The notes beneath the pieces were generated by a model, which worked only from the letters and a program-made list of their open reading frames with translations, ran no database searches and had not been told where the DNA came from. Position numbers and translations under genes: made by a program. Positions 56,467 to 64,000 of a DNA stretch of 64,000 nucleotides are shown here, piece by piece. This DNA is from Nocardia sp. NBC_01329 (GTDB lineage: Bacteria > Actinomycetota > Actinomycetes > Mycobacteriales > Mycobacteriaceae). Position 1 is the stretch's first letter, and every line of letters begins with the position of its first letter. The stretch covers positions 5,054,001-5,118,000 of the forward strand of contig NZ_CP108381.1 in NCBI RefSeq assembly GCF_035956715.1, written 5' to 3'.

Positions 56467-56497
56467 AGACGGTCGCGGGCCGGGCCCGCGACCGTCT
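56467..56497. terminator. Shared terminator of nbtT and nbtS
   Basis: Perfect 14-bp stem AGACGGTCGCGGGC / GCCCGCGACCGTCT with a CGG loop, in the 55-bp gap between the convergent genes. Confidence 0.88.
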
Positions 56498-56517
56498 GCG
56501 CACGGGAGAACCGCGCC

Positions 56518-57831
56518 CTACGCCTGCACCACATAGGGCGCCACGCTGCCCAGTTTTTCGCAGGTCTCCTCGAACTCGCGATCGGGGTGCGACTGCGCGA
56601 CGACCCCGGCACCCGCGCGCAACCACGCGCCCTCCTCGGTCTGGTACACCGCGCGCAGGACCAGCGCGGCCTCCAGCGCACCGGTCGGTGAAACCATCAG
56701 CACCGCACCGGAGTACAGGCCACGCGGCCGGTCGTGCCGGAACACCGAATCGACTCCGGGCCGCTTGGGAATACCCGACGCGGTCACCGAGGGGAAGATG
56801 GCGTCCAGCGCGTCCCAGGCCGTGCGTCCGGCCGCCAGGCGGCCCCGCACGGTGGAGGCGAGATGCTGCACACTTCCGCGCTCACGGACCGCCATGAAAT
56901 CCGATACCGAGGCCGTGCCGGGCTCGGCGACCGTACCGATCTCGGCGAAACAGGTCTGGACGGAGAGGGCGTGTTCGACGATCTCCTTCGGGTCGGTGAT
57001 CAGATCCGCCCGAGCCGCGCTGTCCATCTCGGCACCCTGACCGAAGGCCCGCGTACCCGCGAGGGGTTCGGTGCTGACCATCCGGTCGTCGTCCACCGAG
57101 AGCACCAGTTCCGGGCTGAACCCGGCCGCCTCCAGCCCGCCCAGGCTCAGCAGGAAAGATCGCGCCGGTGTGTTGTTCGCCCGGCCGAGCCGGTAGGTGG
57201 CGGGGATGTCCACCGCGAACGGCAGTTCGACCTTTCGCGACAGGATGACCTTCTGGTACCGCCCGGCATTGATCTCCGCGACGGCCTCGGCGACGCGCTC
57301 GCGGTAACCGGAGCGATCGATACGCACGTCCACCGGATAGGGCTGCGGCAGCGCGCTGTCCTGCGAACGCGCGACGGTGGCGGCCAGGGCGGCGGCCTCC
57401 TCCGACCCGGCGCCTGTTATCCACAACGCACCGGAGGTATCGATGCGCACCTCCACCCGCGGAACCATGAGATGGACCAGCGGGGTGCCGGGGCGCAGAT
57501 GTTCGGTGGCGCCCAGCGACCACGCGCAGAATTCGAATCCGATCCAGCCGTAGGCGTTACGCCCGGTCATCGGCAGTTCGGCGAGCACAGTGTTCATCAC
57601 CTGGGCCGGGCTTCCGGCCCAGCGCCGGGCAGTGGTCTCGGCGGCCCAGGTGATCCGCAGTTCGTCGGCGTCGAGTTCGACCGTGCCGATCGGGTCGGCG
57701 GCGAACACCCATTCGCCGCCGCGCTCGTAGACCACATAATCGCCGAAATGGTCTTCGGCCGCCAGGCGTGACATCGCTGCCGCCGGGTCGGTCACATACT
57801 CGGCACGTAAACGTTCGTCCGTGGTCGACAA
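56518..57831 (-). CDS. nbtS: Salicylate synthase (MbtI/NbtS-like)
   Basis: 437 residues from a TTG behind GGAGGATCG; the frame also allows a GTG nine codons earlier. Chorismate-binding (MST) fold: GWIGFEFCAW, YQKVILSRKVELPF, STEPLAGTRAFGQG, DLITDPKEIVEHALSVQ, VTASGIPKRPG and RAGAGVVAQSHPDREFEETCEKLG (in parts). Converts chorismate to isochorismate and then salicylate, the starter for nocobactin/mycobactin-type siderophores. Chorismate supply may link to the DAHP synthase 4 kb away. Iron box 35 bp upstream. Confidence 0.93.
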   Translation of the reverse strand: MSTTDERLRAEYVTDPAAAMSRLAAEDHFGDYVVYERGGEWVFAADPIGTVELDADELRITWAAETTARRWAGSPAQVMNTVLAELPMTGRNAYGWIGFEFCAWSLGATEHLRPGTPLVHLMVPRVEVRIDTSGALWITGAGSEEAAALAATVARSQDSALPQPYPVDVRIDRSGYRERVAEAVAEINAGRYQKVILSRKVELPFAVDIPATYRLGRANNTPARSFLLSLGGLEAAGFSPELVLSVDDDRMVSTEPLAGTRAFGQGAEMDSAARADLITDPKEIVEHALSVQTCFAEIGTVAEPGTASVSDFMAVRERGSVQHLASTVRGRLAAGRTAWDALDAIFPSVTASGIPKRPGVDSVFRHDRPRGLYSGAVLMVSPTGALEAALVLRAVYQTEEGAWLRAGAGVVAQSHPDREFEETCEKLGSVAPYVVQA

Positions 57832-57865
57832 CGATCCTCCAAGGCTAACCGGCCACACCAGAAAG

Positions 57866-57884
57866 TAAGGTTAGCATTACCTCT
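57866..57884 (-). promoter_or_regulatory. IdeR-type iron box before the salicylate synthase gene
   Basis: TAAGGTTAGCATTACCTCT matches the iron-box consensus at 13 of 19 positions, with both GGTTAG and ACCT half-site cores. It lies 35 bp upstream of the TTG start. Weaker than the nbtT box. The rest of 57832-58092 holds the plsB promoter region; nothing else recognised. Confidence 0.72.
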
Positions 57885-58092
57885 CCACATTGGGAGGTGT
57901 GGGAGTTTCACATCCGGAGGTGTGGAAATCACCGGAAACGAGCCAAACAACCCCAACGGCGCGAGAGCCGTCCATAGTGGTCGACAAGGAGTAATTTCAA
58001 CAGCCGACCACGATCGGGCTCTGCCGTAGGAGTCGCGCGGAGTTCGCCCAGACGCGGGGCCGACCGCCCCATCCGAGCAGAGGATCCACACC

Positions 58093-60582
58093 ATGATCGA
58101 GCACCGCAGTGGAGCCCCGGCCGCCTCCGATCTACCGCTGGAATCGGTGGTCGCGCTGGTGGATTCGGCCTCGGCTACCGAACGCGAGCTGATCGGTCGA
58201 TGGATCGCCGACGGCGGGTTGGCGGCCGAACTGGGGGTGGACGCCCCGGTGACCCAGCTCGACCTGGACGCCGGAGCCATCGCCGACCGGCTCACCGGTC
58301 GCACCGACGATCCGCTGGTGGTCCCGGTCCGGGTGCTGTGGCTCCCGCCCGAACGCGACGGCGTCCGGCGGGTGACCTTCGGCGACCTCGCGCTGCTCAC
58401 CAACCCGCGCCGCCCGAACCGGCTCGCCCAGCGCCGCTTGGTCGAACGTTCCCCGGACCGGCATCTGATCCGCACCGGCAGCCCGGCCCGGCTCGGCGAA
58501 CTGCGTGCCAACAATCCCGAGGCCGCGGCGCTCCACCGCGCCGGCACCGCCGAACCGTTCGCCCGCGCGGTGGTGCGTGCCGCGGTGGTCGCGCTCGAAC
58601 GCGCCGAACGCGGCGTGATCGGGGACCGATACAAAGTGCCCCGCCTGGTCACCGAGGAGATCCTGGACTCGCCGGAGTTCCTGCGGCGGCTCGAACTGAT
58701 CGCCGACGAATCCGGGTCCGATCCGCAGGATGTGCACCGGCGCGCCGAGAAAGCACTCAACGAACTGGTCGCCGCCCAGAGCCGTACGGTCTCGGATCTT
58801 TTCACCCAGGCCATGCGCCCGGTCCACGCGTCGACCTGGAAGGTGGACTGCGACGAATCCGGGCTCGCCGCGCTGGCCGAGCTCAACCGGCGCTATCCGC
58901 TGGTCTTCCTGCCCTCTCATCGGTCCTATGTGGACGCGTTCGTACTGGGCGATGTACTGGCCCGCAACGATTTCCCACCGAACCACGTGGTCGGCGGCGC
59001 GAATCTGCGGTTCTGGCCGATGGGTCCGATCGCCCGGCGCACCGGCACGATCTTCATCCGGCGCAGTTTCGGCGGCGATACGGTGTACCAGGCGGTGGTC
59101 GAGGAGTACTTCGGCTACCTGATGGCACGGCGGTTCAACCTGGAGTGGTACTTCGAGGGCGGCCGCACCCGGACCGGGAAACTCCGCCCGCCCCGCTACG
59201 GGCTGCTCAACTATCTCGCCGCGGCCGTCCGGCAGGAACGAATCGCCGACGCACTGCTGGTGCCCGTATCGATCACCTACGAACGGCTCAACGAACTCGG
59301 TGCCATCGCCGACGAACAGATGGGCGGTCGCAAACAGCCCGAGGGGCTCGGCTGGCTCGCCCGTTACGTCCGTAATCAACAGCATTCAGCCGGACACGTC
59401 TATGTCCGGTTCGGCGATCCGATCTCGACGCGGGAACGTCTCGCCGCGCACGGTGATCCGCTCGCCCCCCGACCGGTCACCATCCCGCTGCATCGCACCT
59501 CCCCGGCCGACCGCAACGATGCGCACCCGGTCGATCCGCGCGATTCGGCCGGGGAAAGCGAACGCCTGGCAGTCCAGCGACTCGCGTTCGATGTGGCCGT
59601 GGGTATCAACTCCGTCACCCCGATCACGGTCAACGCCCTGGTGGCGCTGGCGCTGCTGGGGGTCCACCAACGGGCGCTGACCCGGGCCGAGGTCTGCGAG
59701 GTCCTCGCACCCGTACTGGACTACATCGAACAGCGCGATCTACCGCGCGGCGAGATCGCGAAACTGCGTGATGAGCAGAGCCTGGCCGTCGTCCTGGAAC
59801 AGTTGTCGCTCGCGAAGGTGGTCACGGTCTATCGCAGCGGTGTGGAACCGGTGTATTCGATCGAGGCCGGCGCCCATCTCGAGGCCGCGTTCTACCGCAA
59901 CAGCGCCGTGCACTGGTTCGTCGACCGCGCCATCGTGGAACTGGCGATCCTGGCCGCGGTGGAAGCCGCACCCGAGGATCCGGCCGGCGATGCCGTCGGA
60001 CCGGATGCCGACGCGCTGGACTTCGGCTGGGAAGAGGCCTACCGGTTGCGAGATCTGCTCAAGTTCGAGTTCTTCTTCCCGGACCGGGCCGAATTCGCCG
60101 ACCGGATCACCGCGGAGATGCTGCTGCTGGACCCCGGCTGGCGCACCCGATCGCGCGACACCCTCGGCAGCGAGATCCTGGCGGCGCTCACCGGTACCGG
60201 CTTCATGATGGCCCACCGGGTGCTGCGCTCCTTCTTCGACGCGCAGCTGGTGGTGGCCGAACGGCTGGCCGCCCGGGACCCGGCCGCACAGATCGACCGC
60301 AAGGAGTTCATCGACGAATGCGTCTCGGTCGGCCGGCAGATGCTGCTGCAGCAGCGGCTGCACAGTACCGAGTCGGTCTCCACCGAACTGTTCGGCAGTG
60401 CCCTGAAACTCGCCGCCAACCGAGGGTTGCTCGATTCCGCCGATCCGGAATCGCCGGAATCGATGGCCGAACTCGCGCGGCGGCGCGACGAATTCGCCGA
60501 ACGGCTGCGCACGATCGGTTTCCGGATCTCACGCGCCGCCACCCTCGACCCCTCCAATCTCCCCGCAGGACGGATCCGATGA
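58093..60582 (+). CDS. plsB: Glycerol-3-phosphate acyltransferase PlsB
   Basis: 829 residues. Acyltransferase motif I HRSYVD with His276 and Asp281, motif II GPIARRTGTIFIRRSFGGD, motif III EWYFEGGRTRTGK and motif IV LVPVSITYERL (quoted in parts). Long N- and C-terminal helical regions as in mycobacterial PlsB2. Adds the first acyl chain to glycerol-3-phosphate at the membrane. ATG at 58093; stop overlaps the plsC start (ATGA). No clear ribosome site beyond AGAGGATCC. Confidence 0.96.
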   Translation: MIEHRSGAPAASDLPLESVVALVDSASATERELIGRWIADGGLAAELGVDAPVTQLDLDAGAIADRLTGRTDDPLVVPVRVLWLPPERDGVRRVTFGDLALLTNPRRPNRLAQRRLVERSPDRHLIRTGSPARLGELRANNPEAAALHRAGTAEPFARAVVRAAVVALERAERGVIGDRYKVPRLVTEEILDSPEFLRRLELIADESGSDPQDVHRRAEKALNELVAAQSRTVSDLFTQAMRPVHASTWKVDCDESGLAALAELNRRYPLVFLPSHRSYVDAFVLGDVLARNDFPPNHVVGGANLRFWPMGPIARRTGTIFIRRSFGGDTVYQAVVEEYFGYLMARRFNLEWYFEGGRTRTGKLRPPRYGLLNYLAAAVRQERIADALLVPVSITYERLNELGAIADEQMGGRKQPEGLGWLARYVRNQQHSAGHVYVRFGDPISTRERLAAHGDPLAPRPVTIPLHRTSPADRNDAHPVDPRDSAGESERLAVQRLAFDVAVGINSVTPITVNALVALALLGVHQRALTRAEVCEVLAPVLDYIEQRDLPRGEIAKLRDEQSLAVVLEQLSLAKVVTVYRSGVEPVYSIEAGAHLEAAFYRNSAVHWFVDRAIVELAILAAVEAAPEDPAGDAVGPDADALDFGWEEAYRLRDLLKFEFFFPDRAEFADRITAEMLLLDPGWRTRSRDTLGSEILAALTGTGFMMAHRVLRSFFDAQLVVAERLAARDPAAQIDRKEFIDECVSVGRQMLLQQRLHSTESVSTELFGSALKLAANRGLLDSADPESPESMAELARRRDEFAERLRTIGFRISRAATLDPSNLPAGRIR

Positions 60583-62027
60583 GCACCCGGGACACCGGAA
60601 CCCGGGGCACCCCTGCCCCGGCCCCCTCGACAGCGACCATCGACGAGATGATCGCGGCCATCCGCTCCGGGCCCAGGGGCGCCGGAATCGGAGCGGTGTT
60701 CGATCTGACGGCTCTCGCTGAACTGCGGTCGGCGCCGGCGCCACGGTGGCGCGGGCCCGATCGCGGCCTGGCCGGCACCCTGTTCGACCAGTTGCGCCAT
60801 ACCGGTGAGAGTTCGGCGGCCGATATCCTCGAACGCGCCGTGCGCGACGCCGCCGGGCGTACCCCGGACGAATTGACCACGCTGGGCGAACGACTGTTCG
60901 AACGCGGCTGGTACGACCGGCTGCGCCCGGAGTTGCTGCGACTGGTCCGGGAACATATCGCCGCCGGGCACACAGTGGTGATGACCGGGGATTCGGCCGA
61001 ATTCCAGTTACGCCCCGCCGCCACCGCGCTGGGTATCCCCCATGTGGTCGGCACCCGGCCCGCGGTGGCTCCGGATGGGTTGACCGGGCTGATCGAGGGC
61101 GAAGTGGCCTACGGCCCCGAGAAAGCCGCGGCGGTTTCGGAATTCGCGGCGGTCCACGGGATGGATCTCGGGCGTTCCCACGTCTACAGCGGTAGCGCGG
61201 GCGACCTGCTGCTGCTGTCCCGCGCCGGAACACAGGTCCCGGTCGCACCCGACCCGGTTCTCGCCGCGACCGCCGCCGAGTACGGCTGGGTCGCTCCCGT
61301 CGTCGCCGCGCGGACCGGCCCGCGCCCGGCCGACTATCTGCGGACGCTGCTGGGGCTTTTCGCGCTGCTCGGCGGTGCGCTCTACGGGGTGCTGCGCAAG
61401 TCCTACACCCGCGACCGCCGAGCCATGGCCGATGCGCTCATGAAGTACGGCACGGCCTGGCCACTGTGGCTCTGCGGGATCCGGCTCCGGGTCACCGGTA
61501 CGGAGAACGCCCGGGGGCCACGCCCGGCGGTGTTCCTGTTCAACCATCAGAGCCAGTTCGACGTGCTCATCGTCCCCGCGGTACTCGGCGGCAATGTCAC
61601 CGGAGTCGGTAAGAAGGAACTCATCCGACATCCGATCTTCGGGCCCCTGATGAGATTCGTCGGCGTCACCTTCATCGACCGGTCGAACACCGATCTCGCC
61701 AGGGCGTCCCTGGCCCCCGTCGTGGACACCCTGCGCGCCGGTCTCTCCGTCGCGATCGCTCCGGAGGGCACCCGCTCCTACACTGCGCAGCCGGGCCGGT
61801 TCAAGAAGGGCGCGTTCCATATGGCCGAACAGGCCGGGGTGCCGGTGATCCCGGTGGTGATCCGCAATGCCGCCGATATCGGCAGACGGGATTCGATGAT
61901 CGCGCGCTCGGGCGTGGTCGACGTAGCGATCCTGCCGCCGATCCATATGGGTACGGGCGAGCTGGAGGAGAAGGTCGCCGAGGTCCGGCAGCGCTACCTC
62001 GACACCCTGCGCGACTGGCCGCGGTAA
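60579..62027 (+). CDS. plsC: 1-acylglycerol-3-phosphate acyltransferase PlsC with degenerate HAD domain
   Basis: 482 residues, coupled to plsB by a 4-bp overlap. The N-terminal ~240 residues align by pattern with the HAD (SerB-like) domain of mycobacterial PlsC, but motif I is FDLTAL (residues 41-46) instead of FDLDGT, and motif IV is SGSAGD (204-209) where DxxxD is expected; Lys182 remains. The C-terminal acyltransferase is intact: NHQSQFD with His323 and Asp328, FIDRSN, APEGTRS with Glu396. Adds the second acyl chain to make phosphatidic acid; the HAD part is probably inactive. Confidence 0.92.
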   Translation: MSTRDTGTRGTPAPAPSTATIDEMIAAIRSGPRGAGIGAVFDLTALAELRSAPAPRWRGPDRGLAGTLFDQLRHTGESSAADILERAVRDAAGRTPDELTTLGERLFERGWYDRLRPELLRLVREHIAAGHTVVMTGDSAEFQLRPAATALGIPHVVGTRPAVAPDGLTGLIEGEVAYGPEKAAAVSEFAAVHGMDLGRSHVYSGSAGDLLLLSRAGTQVPVAPDPVLAATAAEYGWVAPVVAARTGPRPADYLRTLLGLFALLGGALYGVLRKSYTRDRRAMADALMKYGTAWPLWLCGIRLRVTGTENARGPRPAVFLFNHQSQFDVLIVPAVLGGNVTGVGKKELIRHPIFGPLMRFVGVTFIDRSNTDLARASLAPVVDTLRAGLSVAIAPEGTRSYTAQPGRFKKGAFHMAEQAGVPVIPVVIRNAADIGRRDSMIARSGVVDVAILPPIHMGTGELEEKVAEVRQRYLDTLRDWPR

Positions 62028-62054
62028 CCGGCGGGCCCGCCTGCCGGGCTGTCG

Positions 62055-62774
62055 TCAGAGAGCGCGGCCCAGCAGCAGCTTCCACGGCATCAGCGCCGAT
62101 TCCAGCTGCACCTTGAGGCTCATCTTGGAATCTCCCAGAGTCCGCTCCTCGAAGCGGATGGGTACCTCGGCGATCTCGACGCCCTGTTTCTTGGCCCGAT
62201 AGTTCATCTCGACCTGGAACGAGTAGCCGTTGCTGCGGATGGTGCCGATATCGATGGCGCGCAGCGTATCGGCCTGCCAGGCCTTGAAACCGGCGGTCGC
62301 GTCCCTGATCCCGAGTCGGAGGATGGCATTGACATAGAAGTTCGCCCACGCGGACAGCGCCTTGCGGTACCACTTCCATTCCGCCGCCGTGGAGCCGCCG
62401 GGCACATATCGGGATCCGAGCACCACGCCCGTACCCGGCCGGTTCAGCTCCTCCAGCATGGCCGGGATGACTTCGGCGGGATGGGACAGATCGGCGTCCA
62501 TCTGGATCACCACATCCGCGCCCTCCTCCAGCGCGCGGGTGATCCCGGCGATGTAGGCCCGGCCCAGTCCGTCCTTCTCGGTCCGGTGCAGCACCGAGAC
62601 CACGTTCGGCAATTCGACGGCCAGTTTCTCCGCGACCTCACCGGTGCCGTCCGGAGAATTGTCGTCGACTACCAGTACGCGCAGGTCGGGCACGGGTAGC
62701 GCGGTCAGCCGTTCCACCGCTACCGGCAGATTGTCCCGCTCGTTGTAGGTCGGCACAACAACGGTAACCCTCAA
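62055..62774 (-). CDS. ppm1: Polyprenol-phosphate mannosyltransferase (Ppm1/DPM1-like)
   Basis: 239 residues, GT2 fold: VVPTYNERDNLP, VVDDNSPDGTG (first Asp pair), VIQMDADLSHPAEVIP (DxD) and IRDATAGFKAW. Makes polyprenyl-phosphomannose for lipomannan/LAM and protein mannosylation. TTG start behind GGGAGGGCGACCC. In M. tuberculosis Ppm1 is fused to an Lnt domain; here it stands alone, with no lnt gene nearby. Convergent with plsC, 27-bp gap containing a small imperfect hairpin. Confidence 0.93.
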   Translation of the reverse strand: MRVTVVVPTYNERDNLPVAVERLTALPVPDLRVLVVDDNSPDGTGEVAEKLAVELPNVVSVLHRTEKDGLGRAYIAGITRALEEGADVVIQMDADLSHPAEVIPAMLEELNRPGTGVVLGSRYVPGGSTAAEWKWYRKALSAWANFYVNAILRLGIRDATAGFKAWQADTLRAIDIGTIRSNGYSFQVEMNYRAKKQGVEIAEVPIRFEERTLGDSKMSLKVQLESALMPWKLLLGRAL

Positions 62775-62937
62775 GGGTCGCCCTCCCTGCTCACCTGGTC
62801 TCGCCCGGCGGCCGGTGGAGCAGGCCGCGAGCGTCGCTACGAATTACCCGTGAACGGTAGCCCAACCGCCGACCAGGGGATGCAGCGCACCGGTCATAGC
62901 GTCACCGGACAAGGCCACCAGGGGGTTTCCCGGGGAT

Positions 62938-63120
62938 TCAATCGCCCTCGCGCCACGCCTGGTCCGCCGCGTCCTGCGAGGCGTTGCGCTGGTGCACGAT
63001 CTCGAGCGCGCGTTCGGCCGTTGCCCGGTCCGGATAGGGCCCCATCCGGTCCCGGAACCAGCACTGACGCCCCCGCTCGGCGCGCTGATGTTTCAAGCAG
63101 TAGTACCACCGTTCGGCCAT
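62938..63120 (-). CDS. Small conserved actinobacterial protein
   Basis: 60 residues from the ATG at 63120: MAERWYYCLKHQRAERGRQC then WFRDRMGPYPDRATAERALE and a helical end. Two cysteines (positions 8 and 20), aromatic-rich start, a SPOR-like helix pattern (GPYPDRATAERAL). Short proteins of this type occur widely in actinobacteria; function unknown. It lies just downstream of the tRNA cluster on the same strand. Confidence 0.7.
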   Translation of the reverse strand: MAERWYYCLKHQRAERGRQCWFRDRMGPYPDRATAERALEIVHQRNASQDAADQAWREGD

Positions 63121-63194
63121 GGTCACAGCATTCCACCCGACCGGGATCCGAAACAGCAGAAACCCCCCGATCACAGCGATCAGGGGGTTGAATG

Positions 63195-63268
63195 TGGCCA
63201 GGGCCGGGATCGAACCGGCGACCTTTCGCTTTTCAGGCGAACGCTCGTACCAACTGAGCTACCTGGCC
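63195..63268 (-). tRNA. tRNA-Phe (GAA)
   Basis: 74 nt. Acceptor GGCCAGG / CCTGGCC plus A73; D-arm AGCTCAGTTGGTA; anticodon stem TTCGC-CTGAAAA-GCGAA with GAA; T-arm GCCGGTTCGATCCCGGC. No CCA encoded. Last of three tRNAs. Confidence 0.97.
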
Positions 63269-63326
63269 GCAGGCACCCGGAACGAATGCCATCCGATGGA
63301 AGCCGGATTACTCCGGCAACCACTGG

Positions 63327-63400
63327 CGACCCTGACGGGACTCGAACCCGCGACCTCCGCCGTGACAGGGCGGCGCGCTAACCAACTGCGCCACAGGGCC
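63327..63400 (-). tRNA. tRNA-Asp (GTC)
   Basis: 74 nt. Acceptor GGCCCTG / CAGGGTC plus G73; D-arm GCGCAGTTGGTTAGCGC; anticodon loop CTGTCAC with GTC, stem GCCGCC/GGCGG; T-arm CGCGGGTTCGAGTCCCG. CCA is not encoded. Confidence 0.97.
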
Positions 63401-63430
63401 TTGCTGTGTGCCACCTACTTACGTAAGTGG

Positions 63431-63503
63431 TACCCCCTACGGGATTCGAACCCGCGCTACCGCCTTGAAAGGGCGGCGTCCTAGGCCGCTAGACGAAGGG
63501 GGC
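63431..63503 (-). tRNA. tRNA-Glu (TTC)
   Basis: 73 nt. Acceptor GCCCCCT / AGGGGGT plus A73; D-arm GTCTAGCGGCCTAGGAC; anticodon loop CTTTCAA with TTC; T-arm CGCGGGTTCGAATCCCG. First gene of a Glu-Asp-Phe cluster on the minus strand, an order also known in mycobacteria. Confidence 0.97.
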
Positions 63504-63597
63504 TCGTCCCGGATTTCTCCGGACCGGCTTTCAACGGCTGTCCGTTGGGAGCTCGCATAGCTTATGACAGGGTGCCTGTAATTCCCAAATCTGCTGG

Positions 63598-64000
63598 TCA
63601 ACCGGGCGAATCCAGCTCTTCCAAACGGGCGCTCGCCCGCCATCCGGAACGACCGAACTCCTCGGCCCATTCCTGTGTACACGTGGCCTGAACCAGAACC
63701 TCCAGCGACTCCCGGAAACGGGTGCGCAGATCGGGGTCGCCGCCGTGGGCGTCGGCCATGTAGCACTGACCGATCAGCGCGCCGGCGAGGGTACGGGTGA
63801 ATCGGTCGGGGTCGGTTTCGGGACGCAACTGGCCCCGTTCGATCGCCCCGACGGTCAGGTCGCGGATAGCCGCGGAGAGCATCGGACAGCCGCCGTGACC
63901 CCGGCGATGAAAGCCCGGATCTATGACGAGTCGGAATTCGGCCTGCACGATGATGTCGTGATCGAGCCGCAGTGCCAGCTCGTCGAAGACACCGTGCACA
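63598..64000 (-). CDS. TetR-family regulator, N-terminus outside window
   Basis: C-terminal ~133 residues; the frame runs to the right edge so the HTH is missing. The visible part (FDELALRLDHDIIVQAEFRL, DLTVGAIERGQLRPETDPDRFTRTLAGALIGQCYMAD, in parts) looks like the ligand domain of gamma-butyrolactone-receptor-type (ScbR/ArpA-like) TetR proteins, which control secondary metabolism. A general TetR is the safe call. The 94 bp to the tRNA-Glu gene contain the cluster promoter region. Confidence 0.75.
   Translation of the reverse strand, partial: VHGVFDELALRLDHDIIVQAEFRLVIDPGFHRRGHGGCPMLSAAIRDLTVGAIERGQLRPETDPDRFTRTLAGALIGQCYMADAHGGDPDLRTRFRESLEVLVQATCTQEWAEEFGRSGWRASARLEELDSPG

Overview
The window is high-GC actinobacterial chromosome, most likely from Nocardia or a close relative in the Mycobacteriales. 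Evidence: the GC-rich third-position pattern, frequent GTG/TTG starts, RpfA, PrrA/PrrB, SepH, an XPB-type helicase, a Pol-PE-ligase LigD, a cvn-type conservon, and a salicylate pair (synthase plus AMP ligase) of the nocobactin/mycobactin type under iron boxes. Much of bases 1,600-49,200 follows, in reversed orientation, the gene order I recall for M. tuberculosis Rv0938 to Rv0861c: ligD, Rv0909-like, Rv0906-like, echA6, accD, prrA/prrB, gltA2, citA, serC, sepH, Rv0882, Rv0881, Rv0880, Rv0879c, Rv0876c, cspB, rpfA, Rv0862c, xpb. Insertions and two orientation changes (accD, xpb) interrupt it. I see no phage, IS element, CRISPR array or rRNA.

Layout. 1-1.3 kb: tail of an ECF-type vitamin/cofactor importer (EcfA-EcfT). 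1.4-4.2 kb: LigD flanked by two small MT0933-type proteins. 4.2-8.4 kb: enoyl-CoA hydratase/metallo-hydrolase operon, an intergenic repeat field, an aldo/keto reductase divergent from an XRE-regulator/membrane-protein pair. 8.5-15.3 kb: acyl-CoA carboxylase beta chain and a four-gene conservon (sensor kinase, Roadblock, DUF742, GTPase) whose kinase tail carries a 63-bp coding minisatellite. 15.6-20.6 kb: propionate/acetate-CoA ligase, a hemophore-like secreted protein, a second repeat field, PrrAB. 20.7-27.2 kb: FKBP, two citrate synthases around PdxH, a 25-bp tandem repeat, SerC. 27.4-37.8 kb: SepH, TrmH-type methyltransferase, small membrane proteins, MarR and TetR regulators, a sacsin-like ATPase, DUF3027, a secreted glutamine cyclotransferase. 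37.9-49.2 kb: MFS protein, cold-shock protein, RpfA behind a CRP-type palindrome, helicase-associated protein, M1 peptidase, XPB.

49.3-54.6 kb: LysE-type exporter, ECF41/SigJ-like sigma factor, GNAT, DAHP synthase, an AhpD/carboxymuconolactone-decarboxylase gene with an exact ECF41-type promoter, and an SDR. 54.8-57.9 kb: salicyl-AMP ligase and salicylate synthase, convergent, each behind an IdeR-like iron box and sharing one long terminator hairpin. 58.1-62.8 kb: PlsB-PlsC acyltransferase operon (PlsC has a HAD domain with lost catalytic residues) and a polyprenol-phosphate mannosyltransferase. 63.2-63.5 kb: tRNA-Glu, tRNA-Asp and tRNA-Phe. The right edge cuts a TetR regulator.

The most interesting signals are the ECF41 sigma/target promoter pair, a composite palindromic intergenic repeat family present at four or more sites, the 25-bp tandem repeat after citA, the CRP palindrome and long leader of rpfA, and the degenerate HAD domain of PlsC. 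No clearly new multi-gene system is evident. Family assignments come from motif recognition; no database search was run.
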